Source of the DNA: an uncultured Photobacterium sp.
Lineage (GTDB): Bacteria > Pseudomonadota > Gammaproteobacteria > Enterobacterales > Vibrionaceae
DNA length: 55,166 nt
Assembly: GCF_947039875.1 (NCBI RefSeq)
Contig: NZ_CAMRAN010000026.1
Coordinates: forward strand, 1-55,166
Direction of reading: 5' to 3'
The position numbers were made by a program, and so were the translations under genes. Shown here in pieces: positions 25,517-35,334 of this stretch (position 1 is the first letter of the stretch; every line of letters begins with the position of its first letter). The notes beneath the pieces are model-generated. The model did no database searches. It had not been told where the DNA came from and worked only from the letters and a program-made list of their open reading frames with translations.

Positions 25517-26188
25517 ATGTTACGACTATCTGAACTCTGCAAAGGGTATCTAGACGGTACCGAGTTTCATTCTGTGCTTCAGGGCGCTAATTTATCTTTA
25601 AATTCGGGCGAACAATTAGCGCTAATGGGAGAAAGCGGCTCAGGAAAAAGTACATTATTGAATTTAATCGCTGGGCTTGATAAGCCTGAATCAGGTGAAA
25701 TATGGTTTGGTGATACGGCAATACATGCAATTTCTGAACGTAAGCGAACTGCTTTCCGTCGTGAACATATTGGTCTTGTTTTTCAACAATATAATTTATT
25801 ACCAACTTTAACTGTGGCTGATAATATTCGTTTCTGTCGACAGCTAAAAGGATTACCTGACGACGATAAGTTATGGTTAAAGCTAATTTCTGCATTGGAT
25901 TTAATGTCATTATTATCACGTTATCCTGAAGAGATTTCAGGGGGACAACAGCAACGTGCGGCCATTGCACGTGCAATTTATATGGAACCGATATTATTAT
26001 TAGCGGATGAACCAACAGGGAGTTTAGATGAACGTAATGCCGATGCTGTTATTCGGTTACTTATTACATTAACAAAACACCTTAATTGCACCTTATTAGT
26101 TGTTACCCATAGTGAGAAAGTTGCGGCGCATATGCAAGGCTGTATTCGCTTACAGGGAGGTCAGCTACATGTTACGTCCCGTAGCTAG
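25517..26188 (+). CDS. ABC transporter ATP-binding protein (LolD/MacB type)
   Basis: A 223-aa ATPase with Walker A GESGSGKST at 38-46, Q-loop VFQQYNLLP near 88-96, signature SGGQQQR at 141-147, Walker B ILLLADEP at 159-166 and an H-loop in VVTHS. The type matches ATPases of FtsX-family permeases, and such a permease follows with a 20-bp overlap. ATG 25517 has GGTGA seven bases upstream and is preferred over TTG 25511. With the permease and the AttH-like lipoprotein it forms an att-type locus, so it probably powers lipid or envelope substrate handling. Confidence 0.92.
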   Translation: MLRLSELCKGYLDGTEFHSVLQGANLSLNSGEQLALMGESGSGKSTLLNLIAGLDKPESGEIWFGDTAIHAISERKRTAFRREHIGLVFQQYNLLPTLTVADNIRFCRQLKGLPDDDKLWLKLISALDLMSLLSRYPEEISGGQQQRAAIARAIYMEPILLLADEPTGSLDERNADAVIRLLITLTKHLNCTLLVVTHSEKVAAHMQGCIRLQGGQLHVTSRS

Positions 26189-28628
26189 TGCGCTTTGGGG
26201 ACACTATCGTCGTCACCCATTACAAATTGTTTTAGTGTGGCTTGGATTAACACTGGGTATTGCATTATTAGTTGGTGTAATGGGTGTTAATCAACAAGCG
26301 AAAGAAAGCTATCGTAAAGGCGAACAACTTTTTTCTAATCCTTTTCCTTATCGTATACGTAATGCTCAAATTGGTATGAATGTACCGCAAGGTTTTTACA
26401 TTCAGATGCGTCGAGCAGGGCTTAAAACGTGTGCACCATTAGTTGAACATCGCATAATTACAGAAAAACAACGTGATTTTCAACTGTTGGGGGTTGATCC
26501 TGTTGCGATTTTGGGCGCAGTAAAAAATAGCGTAATTGATGAAAGTAAAATTAATTTATTACAATTAATGCGACCACCATACCCTATTGTTTTAGGTGAG
26601 CACTTAGCTAATTATATCGGTCTTAAAAACGGAGATATGCTGACACTTAATTCTGGGCGTCAAATTGGTCCGATGAAAGTTGTTCATGATAGTCGCATGA
26701 ATGATTCTCGTATGATTGCAGACATTGCTTTGTTACGTGAATTACAACCTAGTTCAGGTTTTAGTGCGGTTGTTTGCGGTGAAATGAGCAGTAAACAGTT
26801 AATGAAACTGACGCATATTTTACCTCCAGGGTTAACGCTTGAACGTCAGCATAATGCAAAATTAGAGCCATTAACCAATGCCTTTCATCTGAACTTGTTT
26901 GCGATGGGCATGCTGGCGTTTGTGGTCGGATTATTTATTTTCTATCAAGCAATGTCGCTTTCTCTAGCGCAACGACAACCGTTAGTTGGTATTTTGCGTC
27001 AATTAGGCGTTAACGGTACACAACTTGCTGGAGCGCTTGTTGGTGAACTGTGTTTGTGGGTATTTGTTGGGCTGGTTGGTGGTAATCTTATTGGATTGCT
27101 ATTAGCTCAACAATTACTGCCATCTGTTGCGGCATCATTGAATGATTTATATAACGCCAATGTTGGTTTACAAGTGCACTGGAATTGGCAATGGGGTGCT
27201 GCAAGTTTAGCAATTGCGATTTTTGGCTGTGCATTTGCCTGTACATGGCCGGTTGTGCGTCTAATCAAATCACCACCCGCACGACTAGCGACACATTTGT
27301 CTTTAGTGCGTTTTAGTGGCCAAGAGTTTGCGTGGCAAGCGTTGTTTTCTTGTGTTTTTATTATCGGTGCGGTTGTTGTTTATAAGCTTTCTCATGGGCA
27401 GTTAACAGGTTTTGTTTTAATCGCCTTTATTCTTATAGCCTCCGGTTTAATGATGCCTTATTTACTGTGGCTGCTGTTCCATTTTCTCGGTAATGTCAGC
27501 AGTAAAGCGCGCATGCGGTGGTTTTTCTTTGATGCGGCTGCCAGCCTAAGTTATCGCGGTATAGCAGCAATGGCGTTTATGTTGGCGCTAGCTTCTAACA
27601 TCGGTATGGAGACGATGGTTGGTAGTTTTCGTAATACAACGGAAAACTGGCTTGAACAGCGTTTAGCTGCGGATATTTATATTCGCCCATCAATGAATAT
27701 GGCACCACGGATATCAAAATGGCTTCAACAACAACCGGAAGTAGATCAAGTATGGTTGAGCTGGCAAAAATCAACACGCTCAAACAATGGTACGATTCAG
27801 GTTATGAGTATCGGTCAAACATCGGGTGAGCAAAAAGCACTGTCAGTAAAAGTGGGCCTTAATAATTATTGGCAGCAATTGCATCATGATCGTGCGGTAA
27901 TGGTCAGTGAGTCTATGGCGTTGAAACACCATTGGCAGCCTGGGGATATTATTAATCTTCCCGCTCCCATGAATCAGAAATGGCGAGTGGTGGGTATTTA
28001 TTATGATTATGGTAATCCTTACGGACAAGTCTTAATCTCACAACAAAAATGGCAACGTTTTTGGCCGCATTCAGGACAAGTCGGATTAGCTATTCATTTG
28101 AAAAAGGGTGCAAAATCTGAATTGTTATTAGCAAAATTAGGTGAACAATTTCTGTTACAACCAGAACGTATACGTAACAATGCCGCGTTAATGAAACAAG
28201 CGATGACCGTCTTTGATCGTACGTTTATTGTGACATCGACGTTAGGTAATTTAACGTTATTTATTGCTATTTGTGGTTTGTTCTTTGCCACTATTGCTGG
28301 TGAAATTTCACGTCAGCGACAATTTGCATTATTACGCTGCATGGGAATGACTGGCATTGAATTATCGTTATTAGGTGGTGGGCAATTGTTGCTTATTGGT
28401 TTAATGACAGCATTGATATCATTACCATTAGGGCTACTTTTAGCGCAACTTTTGATTGATGTAGTGTTGAAATATTCCTTTGGTTGGACGATGCAAGTTC
28501 AATATTTTCCTTATGATTATTTTATGACATTAGGTACGGCTTTATTAGCACTGCTTGTTGCCGGAGCATGGCCAGTATGGCGTTTGGTTCATCGATCTGC
28601 GATTTTATCTTTGCGAGAGTCATTTTAA
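26169..28628 (+). CDS. FtsX-like ABC transporter permease
   Basis: An 819-aa permease with duplicated FtsX architecture: TM1 near residue 20-40, a periplasmic domain of about 200 aa, a TM cluster near 240-400, two further helices near 390-440, a second periplasmic domain (about 480-690) and a C-terminal TM trio. ISRQRQFALLRCMGMTGIELSLLGGGQ near 705-731 is the coupling segment of the family. ATG 26169 has GGGAGG eight bases upstream and overlaps the ATPase gene by 20 bp. Its TAA shares one base with the next ATG (TAATG), so the three genes are translationally coupled. Probably mechanotransmission or lipid extraction rather than drug export. Confidence 0.9.
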   Translation: MLRPVASALWGHYRRHPLQIVLVWLGLTLGIALLVGVMGVNQQAKESYRKGEQLFSNPFPYRIRNAQIGMNVPQGFYIQMRRAGLKTCAPLVEHRIITEKQRDFQLLGVDPVAILGAVKNSVIDESKINLLQLMRPPYPIVLGEHLANYIGLKNGDMLTLNSGRQIGPMKVVHDSRMNDSRMIADIALLRELQPSSGFSAVVCGEMSSKQLMKLTHILPPGLTLERQHNAKLEPLTNAFHLNLFAMGMLAFVVGLFIFYQAMSLSLAQRQPLVGILRQLGVNGTQLAGALVGELCLWVFVGLVGGNLIGLLLAQQLLPSVAASLNDLYNANVGLQVHWNWQWGAASLAIAIFGCAFACTWPVVRLIKSPPARLATHLSLVRFSGQEFAWQALFSCVFIIGAVVVYKLSHGQLTGFVLIAFILIASGLMMPYLLWLLFHFLGNVSSKARMRWFFFDAAASLSYRGIAAMAFMLALASNIGMETMVGSFRNTTENWLEQRLAADIYIRPSMNMAPRISKWLQQQPEVDQVWLSWQKSTRSNNGTIQVMSIGQTSGEQKALSVKVGLNNYWQQLHHDRAVMVSESMALKHHWQPGDIINLPAPMNQKWRVVGIYYDYGNPYGQVLISQQKWQRFWPHSGQVGLAIHLKKGAKSELLLAKLGEQFLLQPERIRNNAALMKQAMTVFDRTFIVTSTLGNLTLFIAICGLFFATIAGEISRQRQFALLRCMGMTGIELSLLGGGQLLLIGLMTALISLPLGLLLAQLLIDVVLKYSFGWTMQVQYFPYDYFMTLGTALLALLVAGAWPVWRLVHRSAILSLRESF

Positions 28629-29737
28629 TGAAAGTTTTAACTCAGCAATCTCGTTGGCATGTGTTTTCTTTATCTATAATATTAATGGGAATGATGCTGC
28701 TAAGTGGTTGTGATAAACAACCAACGAGAAGTAATTCAGTAAAGATATTAACGCAGTCTAAAGATTTTGTGTTTGAGCCAGTGATAAAAGGAGAGCCGAT
28801 AACGTTTCCTCAAGATCATGGCGAACACCCTGAATATCTTGCCGAATGGTGGTATTTAACCGCGAATCTTAAAACAGAAACAGGAAAAGAAATTGCGGTG
28901 CAGTGGACGTTATTTCGTATGGCGACCAGTGATGAAGATTTGAGTGGTTGGAAAACGCCTCAGATGTATATGGCACATGCGGTAATAACAACAAAAAAGA
29001 AAATTTGGGCAACGGAAAGATTTGCGCGTGGTGGGATTGGACAAGCAGGGGTTAATCTTGAACCTTTTCGTGCATGGTTAGATAATTGGTCATGGCGTGC
29101 TGCGACCAGTGATCCTTTCCCAGGTCAACTTGCATTTTCAGATGATGACATGCTAGCGCGATTAAACATCAAGCAAAAAGGTGCCATTGTCTTACAGGGT
29201 GATAAAGGATATAGCAAAAAGCATCCATTATTGGATATTGCTTCCTATTATTACAGTGCTCCATTTTTAGAGCTTGATGGGACGATCATTCTGGATGGAA
29301 AACCATATAAAGTGAGTGGTCGTGGTTGGTTTGATCGTGAGTGGAGCAGTAGTATGCTCAGTGCCAAACAACAAGGTTGGGATTGGTTCGCGATTCACCT
29401 TAATGATGGCAGCGCTTTGTGGGTATCACAATTGCGTGAAGATGGTCAAAGACCCTATTTTATTGGTTCACGTTCATGGCCTGATGGTCGAGTGGTTAAA
29501 TTAGATAATAACCAAATACGAATGAAACCTATGCATTTTTATAAAGTGAGTGGAATTTCATTTCCATTAAATTGGTTAATTGAAGTACCATCACAAGGGT
29601 TAAAACTCCAAACAAGTGTTGTACGGCAAGACCAGTGGTTACGTTTTATGTTTCCCTATTGGGAAGGCCCGATCAATGTGACAGGGTCACATGATGGGAA
29701 AGGGTTTATGGAACTTACTGGTTATGAAGATAAATAA
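28628..29737 (+). CDS. AttH/CrtC-like lipocalin lipoprotein
   Basis: A 369-aa lipoprotein. Signal peptide ends in the lipobox LLSGC, so Cys at about residue 29 is lipidated. The mature part matches the AttH/CrtC (carotenoid 1,2-hydratase-like) two-lipocalin fold: LAEWWYLTANL near 60-70, VQWTLFRM, then GRGWFDREWSSSMLSAKQQGWDWFAIHLNDGSALWVSQLRE in the middle. Homologues travel with an ABC ATPase and FtsX permeases, as here. The name comes from the att region of Agrobacterium; enzymatic activity is unproven. It probably binds a hydrophobic ligand at the outer or inner membrane face. Confidence 0.88.
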   Translation: MKVLTQQSRWHVFSLSIILMGMMLLSGCDKQPTRSNSVKILTQSKDFVFEPVIKGEPITFPQDHGEHPEYLAEWWYLTANLKTETGKEIAVQWTLFRMATSDEDLSGWKTPQMYMAHAVITTKKKIWATERFARGGIGQAGVNLEPFRAWLDNWSWRAATSDPFPGQLAFSDDDMLARLNIKQKGAIVLQGDKGYSKKHPLLDIASYYYSAPFLELDGTIILDGKPYKVSGRGWFDREWSSSMLSAKQQGWDWFAIHLNDGSALWVSQLREDGQRPYFIGSRSWPDGRVVKLDNNQIRMKPMHFYKVSGISFPLNWLIEVPSQGLKLQTSVVRQDQWLRFMFPYWEGPINVTGSHDGKGFMELTGYEDK

Positions 29738-29750
29738 GGAATATTGATAA

Positions 29751-30440
29751 ATGTTGAGTAAAAAAGCCCAACGGATAAATAATCAAAATAATTTTTTCTA
29801 CTTAACCTTAGCATTGGTCTTTTTATTGATTAGTGCATCATTAGACAAAGTGATTACATCTGGTTTTTTGCAATATATATTAGAAATTTTCACGTTTATC
29901 ACTTTTGGAATTTGTTTACTGAGCTTACGTTTTGATAAGAATTGGTTCCGTTTTTTATCGTCATTAGTGGTTGCATGGCTGATTGCTGTGATCACTCGAA
30001 CGGTATTAGGCATTGAAGAAATTGAAATTATCATGCTGTTATTGATGTTTATTTTCTTTTATGGCACTTTTCGTTCAATTATGCGTCAAATACTCTTTAC
30101 CGGTTCAATTAATAGCAACAAAATCATTGGCTCAATGGCATTATTTTTATTGCTTGGTTTAATGTGGGCAATTGGGTATTTAATTCTTGTTCATTTCTTT
30201 CCGGGATCATTTCAAGGCCTCAATAAGGGAGCATGGAATAAGAATTTTGCTGATGCTGCTTACTTTAGTTTTGTTACCTTAACCACATTGGGATATGGCG
30301 ATATTTTGCCAATAACGCCAATCGCTAAGGTCTTCGCCTACCTTGAAGCGATTATTGGCGTATTTTATATGGCGATAGTGGTATCAAGCTTAGTTAGCTC
30401 AAGCCGTGAGCAATATTTTATTGATCATTTCGATGACTAA
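29751..30440 (+). CDS. Two-pore-type potassium channel protein
   Basis: A 229-aa membrane protein with a K+ selectivity filter TLGYGD at 179-184, preceded by a pore helix (DAAYFSFVTLT) and followed by the last TM helix. Several hydrophobic segments precede it (about 17-58, 66-84, 92-106, 124-150). There is no RCK domain. It begins 13 bp after the AttH-like gene with no terminator between, so it belongs to the same transcript and the operon ends at the terminator at 30478. A link between the ABC system and K+ or membrane potential is inference. Confidence 0.88.
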   Translation: MLSKKAQRINNQNNFFYLTLALVFLLISASLDKVITSGFLQYILEIFTFITFGICLLSLRFDKNWFRFLSSLVVAWLIAVITRTVLGIEEIEIIMLLLMFIFFYGTFRSIMRQILFTGSINSNKIIGSMALFLLLGLMWAIGYLILVHFFPGSFQGLNKGAWNKNFADAAYFSFVTLTTLGYGDILPITPIAKVFAYLEAIIGVFYMAIVVSSLVSSSREQYFIDHFDD

Positions 30441-30477
30441 TCGGTAGCCAGAGACAGCGAATATTGAATTATAAATA

Positions 30478-30509
30478 AGAGAATAATCATTAAGGTTATT
30501 CTCTTTTTT
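30478..30509 (+). terminator. Intrinsic terminator of the ABC/K+ channel operon
   Basis: AGAGAATAA (30478-30486) pairs with TTATTCTCT (30496-30504) and is followed by five more T residues. Confidence 0.9.
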
Positions 30510-30599
30510 CATTTAGTGCTATTTTGCTAATACTGATTAAATAGTGATATATAAAAATTAATATATGACTGGTTTATTATTTTGTGGTGTGAAGGTGAT

Positions 30600-31772
30600 A
30601 TGAATCGTTTCTTTAAGAAAGTTTTCCAATATATAAATCCCTCAGTTAACCCTGATTTGGCTCCTGCGTTTGATGAATGGCAGAAACATATTCCAACATT
30701 ATGGTTATTAGGTAAAACTGGGGCGGGAAAATCAACTCTTATTCAAACGCTCACAGGTAGTAGTTTGGTTGAGATTGGTAATGGTTTTCAACCTTGTACA
30801 CGTACTGCCCACCATTATCTCTATCCAGCAGAAAATCCATTAGTGTGTTTTTTAGATACACGAGGATTAGGTGAAGCGGATTACGATCCCACTGAAGACA
30901 TTGCAATGTGTAGTGGTAAAAGCCATGCATTAATGGTGGTGATGAAAGCGGAAGAGCCTGAACAATCTGGTTTATTAGCGGCATTAAAGCACATTAAACG
31001 TAGTGGTATGATCAAACATTTATTGGTTATCCATACTGCGGTGAATAGCATTGTTGATACTCAAGAGCGCCAGCGTGCGATTGAATATAATCATCAACGG
31101 GTAATGGATGTGTGGGGCATAAAACCTGCACAATGGCAATCAGAAACGGTAACTATCTACCAGCCGATTGTGGTTGATTTCATTCCAGATGAAGCACAAT
31201 TTATTGGTATTGATGCATTGCAGCATGCTTTAACGGATGCACTTCCGATGTTGAGTTTGTTATCGAATCAACAAGCTCATACTAACCGTGAAGAACAAAA
31301 CTTTTATCAGTTACGCCAAGAAGTGTTGTGGTATGCAGGAGCTGCAGGTGCCAGTGATGCAATCCCGGCGGTTGGATTATTCAGTGTGCCAGCTATTCAA
31401 GGTAAGATGCTGCATAGCCTTGCGAATCAATATGGTGTCAGTTGGAATAAAAAAGATTATGCAGAATTTGTGGGCATGCTGGGATCGGGTTTTTTGTTGC
31501 AATATTTATCTAAATTGGGGCTTAACCAGTTAGTTAAATTTATTCCTGCATACGGTCAAACAGTGGGTAGTGCAACCGCTGCTGCGATGAGTTTTTCATC
31601 GACTTATGCGATTGGCCGTGCGGCTTGTATGTATTTATATCATCGCAGTAAAGGTGAGTCGATTTCAAAAGACCAAATTAAATTGGCTTATCAACAAGCA
31701 TTTACGACCGTCAAGCAGGTTGCTGATCGACAACAATTGAGTAAATCATCACCGAAAAAGGATCATGCATGA
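30600..31772 (+). CDS. Era/YeeP-like GTPase with DUF697 domain
   Basis: A 390-aa protein. The G domain has a P-loop GKTGAGKST at 38-46, a G3-like DTRG at 86-89 and a hydrophobic strand before HTAVNS that may be the G4 region. From about residue 240 the C-terminus is a DUF697-type helical region (GASDAIPAVGLFSVPAIQGKML ... GQTVGSATAAAMSFSSTYAIGRA) that may associate with membranes. ATG 30600 has GAAGGTG upstream; an in-frame upstream ATG at 30582 is unlikely. Its end overlaps the next GTPase by 4 bp (ATGA), so the two are translated together. Confidence 0.87.
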   Translation: MNRFFKKVFQYINPSVNPDLAPAFDEWQKHIPTLWLLGKTGAGKSTLIQTLTGSSLVEIGNGFQPCTRTAHHYLYPAENPLVCFLDTRGLGEADYDPTEDIAMCSGKSHALMVVMKAEEPEQSGLLAALKHIKRSGMIKHLLVIHTAVNSIVDTQERQRAIEYNHQRVMDVWGIKPAQWQSETVTIYQPIVVDFIPDEAQFIGIDALQHALTDALPMLSLLSNQQAHTNREEQNFYQLRQEVLWYAGAAGASDAIPAVGLFSVPAIQGKMLHSLANQYGVSWNKKDYAEFVGMLGSGFLLQYLSKLGLNQLVKFIPAYGQTVGSATAAAMSFSSTYAIGRAACMYLYHRSKGESISKDQIKLAYQQAFTTVKQVADRQQLSKSSPKKDHA

Positions 31773-33310
31773 AACGGATGAGCAAAAGCTATCAGTTAAT
31801 TAATCAACTCTCTGAAGGTTTGTTTCCGTTACTGATGTTAGCGGTGTGTTTGCCAATCATGGTATTGGCGGGGTTTGGTGTTGTTGATCTGATTCAACAA
31901 GGACAATGGCTGTTATTTTTTGCCATTATTGCTGGTGGTTGTCTAGTGGCTTTTCTTCCTTATTGGTGGTTGCGCCGTAAACGGGTGGTTGCAGATGCTG
32001 TTATGGATGATATTGCACCATTACATGTCGCCGCCAATCCACAATGGAGTGAGCACGATCAGCAAGTGTGGCAACAAATGACACTAGTTATTGATAAGCA
32101 ACTAGCAGATGACTCTGCATGGGAAAGCCTACAAGCCCATGCTTATGTTTTGGTGGCTGATGTTGCTGCGCAGTATCATCAACAATCGAGCTCGCAAAAG
32201 TTGGCTTTTACGGCCCCAGAGTTTTTAATGATGGTTGAAGAGATAAGTCGTCGTTATCGTCACTTTCTGCAACAGCATGTTCCTTTTTCAGAGAAGATCA
32301 CCTTAACGAGCCTTAAACAAGGTTATGCGATTAAAGATAAAATGGGGTATGCAAAAAGCGCGTATGATATTTATCGTTTATTTCGAATTGCAACGCCAAC
32401 AGGTTGGCTAGCGGAAGTACGTGGTCTGGTTGTTGGTAAGTTGTTTGATGACGTCAGTGCTGAAGTTCAAAGCAAACTAAAAGCGACGTTATTACAAGAA
32501 GTCGCTTCAGTTGCGATTGATTTATACAGTGGCCGTTTTAAGCTTGATGACGCAGCAGTTCCACATAGCCAACTTCAAGACCACGATCAACAAGCAACCG
32601 CGATTGCAGTAGAGCCGTTACGGGTAGCGATTGTAGGTCAAGTAAGTGCGGGCAAGTCATCGGTTATTAATGGCTTAGTGGGCGAAATTGCGGCTGAAGT
32701 AAGCGCGTTACCATCAACAGATAAAGCCACAACCTATAAATGTGAAGTTGAAGGGCTCGATTTAATCAATCTGATTGATTTACCGGGCATTGATGGTAGT
32801 GCTGAAACTGAGAAGAAATTACTAAAACAAATGACCGAAAGTGATGTGGTTATTTGGGTATTGAAAGCTAATCAATCATCACGCCAATTAGATGTTACCC
32901 TAAAAAGTGCTTTTGATTCGTTTTATAAGCAACCACAAAATCAGCAAAGAAAAGCGCCTAAATTGATCATGTTGGTTAACCAAGTCGATAAACTTAAACC
33001 CGTTGATGAATGGTTACCGCCGTACGATCTTGAAGCACCGCAAACAGACAAAGGGCAGATTATTAGTGAGGCTGTGAAGTATAACCGTGAGGTGATGCAA
33101 GCTGAATATATTCTACCGTTTTCCGTGAGTAGCGATCGTATTCCTTATAATCTTGATAGCTTACAATCACAGTTACAACAGGTGTATCAAGATGGGATCA
33201 ATACCCAGTTAAACCGTCGCCGTGCCCAAGGTGAAACTATTGATTATACCGAGCAAGCAAAACGGTTATATCGTTTAGGTAAATTGGTATTTGATGCGAC
33301 AACTAAGTAG
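31769..33310 (+). CDS. Membrane-anchored dynamin/Era-like GTPase
   Basis: A 513-aa GTPase with two N-terminal TM helices (about 18-42 and 47-68), a helical stretch, and a C-terminal G domain: P-loop GQVSAGKS at 290-297, G3 DLPG at 337-340, G4 NQVD at 404-407 and a VSS-type G5 (FSVSSDRI). It follows the DUF697 GTPase with an ATGA overlap. Pairs of this kind (YcjX/YcjF-like or YfjP-like) are thought to act in envelope or stress processes, but function is unknown. A convergent terminator with the chitinase gene lies just after it. Confidence 0.87.
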   Translation: MKRMSKSYQLINQLSEGLFPLLMLAVCLPIMVLAGFGVVDLIQQGQWLLFFAIIAGGCLVAFLPYWWLRRKRVVADAVMDDIAPLHVAANPQWSEHDQQVWQQMTLVIDKQLADDSAWESLQAHAYVLVADVAAQYHQQSSSQKLAFTAPEFLMMVEEISRRYRHFLQQHVPFSEKITLTSLKQGYAIKDKMGYAKSAYDIYRLFRIATPTGWLAEVRGLVVGKLFDDVSAEVQSKLKATLLQEVASVAIDLYSGRFKLDDAAVPHSQLQDHDQQATAIAVEPLRVAIVGQVSAGKSSVINGLVGEIAAEVSALPSTDKATTYKCEVEGLDLINLIDLPGIDGSAETEKKLLKQMTESDVVIWVLKANQSSRQLDVTLKSAFDSFYKQPQNQQRKAPKLIMLVNQVDKLKPVDEWLPPYDLEAPQTDKGQIISEAVKYNREVMQAEYILPFSVSSDRIPYNLDSLQSQLQQVYQDGINTQLNRRRAQGETIDYTEQAKRLYRLGKLVFDATTK

Positions 33311-33334
33311 TTATTGTTATCTTTGTTTGTGATA

Positions 33335-33380
33335 AAAAATGGCCTTGATAGGGTTTAATTTTTCCGTCAAAGCCATTTTA
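33335..33380. terminator. Bidirectional intrinsic terminator
   Basis: AAAATGGCCTTGA (33336-33348) pairs with TCAAAGCCATTTT (33367-33379), one mismatch. It lies between the GTPase operon (+) and the chitinase gene (-). Confidence 0.75.
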
Positions 33381-33432
33381 ATTAAGCATTAATAATCAGT
33401 ATCTTAACTCAACAATATGGGTAAGGTACGTG

Positions 33433-35061
33433 TTAAGGTAGCAATGTCCACGGATCACCCGCTGTTGGTGTATTGCCTTGGCTCCACCATTTTGCTTGAT
33501 AAGTTTTGTTTTGGAAGCTGACTTTATCATTACCACCATAGACGGCAGTCGTACTCCACGTTGTAACATCTGTTGCTGGGGTTACTGTGCCATCTGTAGA
33601 TGCTGCTGCCTTGATTAATTTCCATGGGCCGCCTAAATCCGGCTGGTTGCTTTGAGTCCACCATTGCGCTTCATAAATAGCGCCTTTATATGCGACTTGT
33701 TCACCGCCAGTGTAGACTTTATTTTCATCCCAACTCGCCACGCCATCAATCGGTGGATCGGTTGGTTCTGTTGTGCCACCACCTGTGTCAGGGTCTAATT
33801 TATCAACCACACGCACCGCCGGCCAGTTCGCGTGGGAGCCATAGAAATTGGTCACACATTTTTCATAATCGCCTGCAACTAAAGCCGAATAGGCTGTTTG
33901 GAAACCCACTAACTCACATTCAAATGAAACACCACCCGGACGATCAGGATAGTACTTCCAATTTGCATCCCAGTTAGTATAAAGCACATCGGTTGCACCA
34001 TTTAGATTCAAACTACCATAAGGTGTTTGTTGCCAGCAGGTGTTGGTTTCATCGCTCTTTACTGGAATTTGATAATTTTCAACTAAACCTTCCCAGTAAC
34101 GAATACGGTTAACGGGTTGACCTTTATCTTTGTTTTGCTCGCCACATTCAATACCACCGTTGATGACATTAATGGTGGTACCAAAACCATAGCCAATACC
34201 AGCGTCGGTTTCACGTTGAGAAGGAACCCATGTGCGATCTATAACATGTAACATGGCAGGTTTAGGGGCTTGTGGCGTTAAGAAGAACCAGATAGCAGAA
34301 GCTAAATTTAACCAAGAATCAGCAACTAACCCCGGATTGTTGAGCAATACCGTCGCATCGCCATCAAACATCACCTCAGAAAAAGCACCGTAATTAAAGT
34401 GGTATGAAAGTTGTTTTGCGCCACGACCAAAGTAACCCTGTCCTTCAGCGCAAGGCCAGCGTTTATTTTGCCAATCATTTTGACCACATCCTGTCGTGTA
34501 ACCAGGCTGACCTTCAGACCAGCCCATTTCACGTACATGAACCAATGCTTGTTGCCACTCTTCAAGCCCTAACGGGTTATCTGAGACGTTTTCAATACTA
34601 ATATGACCACCCGTTTCTTGGGCAAAATGAGCAAATGCGGTGACGATAGATTTCTTACAGATAGCATCAGCATCGCGGTCATCAGTGTAATCGCCACAGA
34701 AAGCAGGGAATTTGCCTATTGCACGTAAAAAGCGGGCATATGTATATTCAGGTGCTGCCATTTGAGTGAGGTAATTCCACTCAGTTTCAGGAAAAACACG
34801 CTCAACTCGCTTTACATTATCTGGGTTCGTACTTACTCCCGGAATAATAGCTTCAACGACTGTATTTGAAGCCGTAGCTAACGCTTTAGCCCAAACATCG
34901 TACATTGGGTCCATTGTTTTCGCATTTTCAGCTGTAATAATTTCAGATCGCTCAATGACATAACCACCTACAGTGTCAGGATCGGGTTGAGGAGTCATAG
35001 CATAGCTGTTTGCAGCAAAGAGGCTGCCAATCACGATGGAGAGAGGGTGTAGTTTAGCCAT
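33433..35061 (-). CDS. Secreted GH19 chitinase with two CBM5/12 modules
   Basis: A 542-aa secreted chitinase. Signal peptide ends at SYA (residue 21). The GH19 domain occupies about 85-415: catalytic Glu149 in FAHFAQETGGH, then EGQGYFGRGAKQLSYHFNYGAFSE and NVINGGIECG. After a Gly/Thr/Pro-rich linker come two chitin-binding modules of the ChiC/CBM5-12 type at about 444-487 and 499-542, each of the form W...vY..G..V.y....Y.A.WW.q...P..g..W. It hydrolyses chitin outside the cell, a common trait of marine vibrios. Single gene with its own terminator. Confidence 0.93.
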   Translation of the reverse strand: MAKLHPLSIVIGSLFAANSYAMTPQPDPDTVGGYVIERSEIITAENAKTMDPMYDVWAKALATASNTVVEAIIPGVSTNPDNVKRVERVFPETEWNYLTQMAAPEYTYARFLRAIGKFPAFCGDYTDDRDADAICKKSIVTAFAHFAQETGGHISIENVSDNPLGLEEWQQALVHVREMGWSEGQPGYTTGCGQNDWQNKRWPCAEGQGYFGRGAKQLSYHFNYGAFSEVMFDGDATVLLNNPGLVADSWLNLASAIWFFLTPQAPKPAMLHVIDRTWVPSQRETDAGIGYGFGTTINVINGGIECGEQNKDKGQPVNRIRYWEGLVENYQIPVKSDETNTCWQQTPYGSLNLNGATDVLYTNWDANWKYYPDRPGGVSFECELVGFQTAYSALVAGDYEKCVTNFYGSHANWPAVRVVDKLDPDTGGGTTEPTDPPIDGVASWDENKVYTGGEQVAYKGAIYEAQWWTQSNQPDLGGPWKLIKAAASTDGTVTPATDVTTWSTTAVYGGNDKVSFQNKTYQAKWWSQGNTPTAGDPWTLLP

Positions 35062-35276
35062 TCATTCATACCTTTATTATTATAGTGCACGAGAGTTACT
35101 AATAAGGTTATTGGCATGTAGCGATAATGTGCAACTACAGAATTTTAAAAGCGTGTTAGAGGGTTGAATTTAAGTGTGGTCTTAAACATTTTTTGCATTA
35201 AAAATGATGTTTGTGGCGATCTTCATCAATGCTATCAGTTGATAATTGTTAATGAGTGCAGTGAGATGATGAGTAT

Positions 35277-35313
35277 AAAAAAGTCCTTATAATCAGATGA
35301 TAATAAGGACTTT
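35277..35313 (-). terminator. Intrinsic terminator of the acyltransferase gene
   Basis: AAGTCCTTAT (35281-35290) pairs with ATAAGGACTT (35303-35312). On the minus strand the T-run follows the stem, just beyond the acyltransferase stop. Confidence 0.85.
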
Positions 35314-35334
35314 AATAGAATGTTAAGCGTTAAT

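Noticed and set aside
25587..26015. 142-aa ORF antisense to the ABC ATPase gene
   Set aside because: Lies entirely within a gene with all ABC motifs; no start signal of its own.
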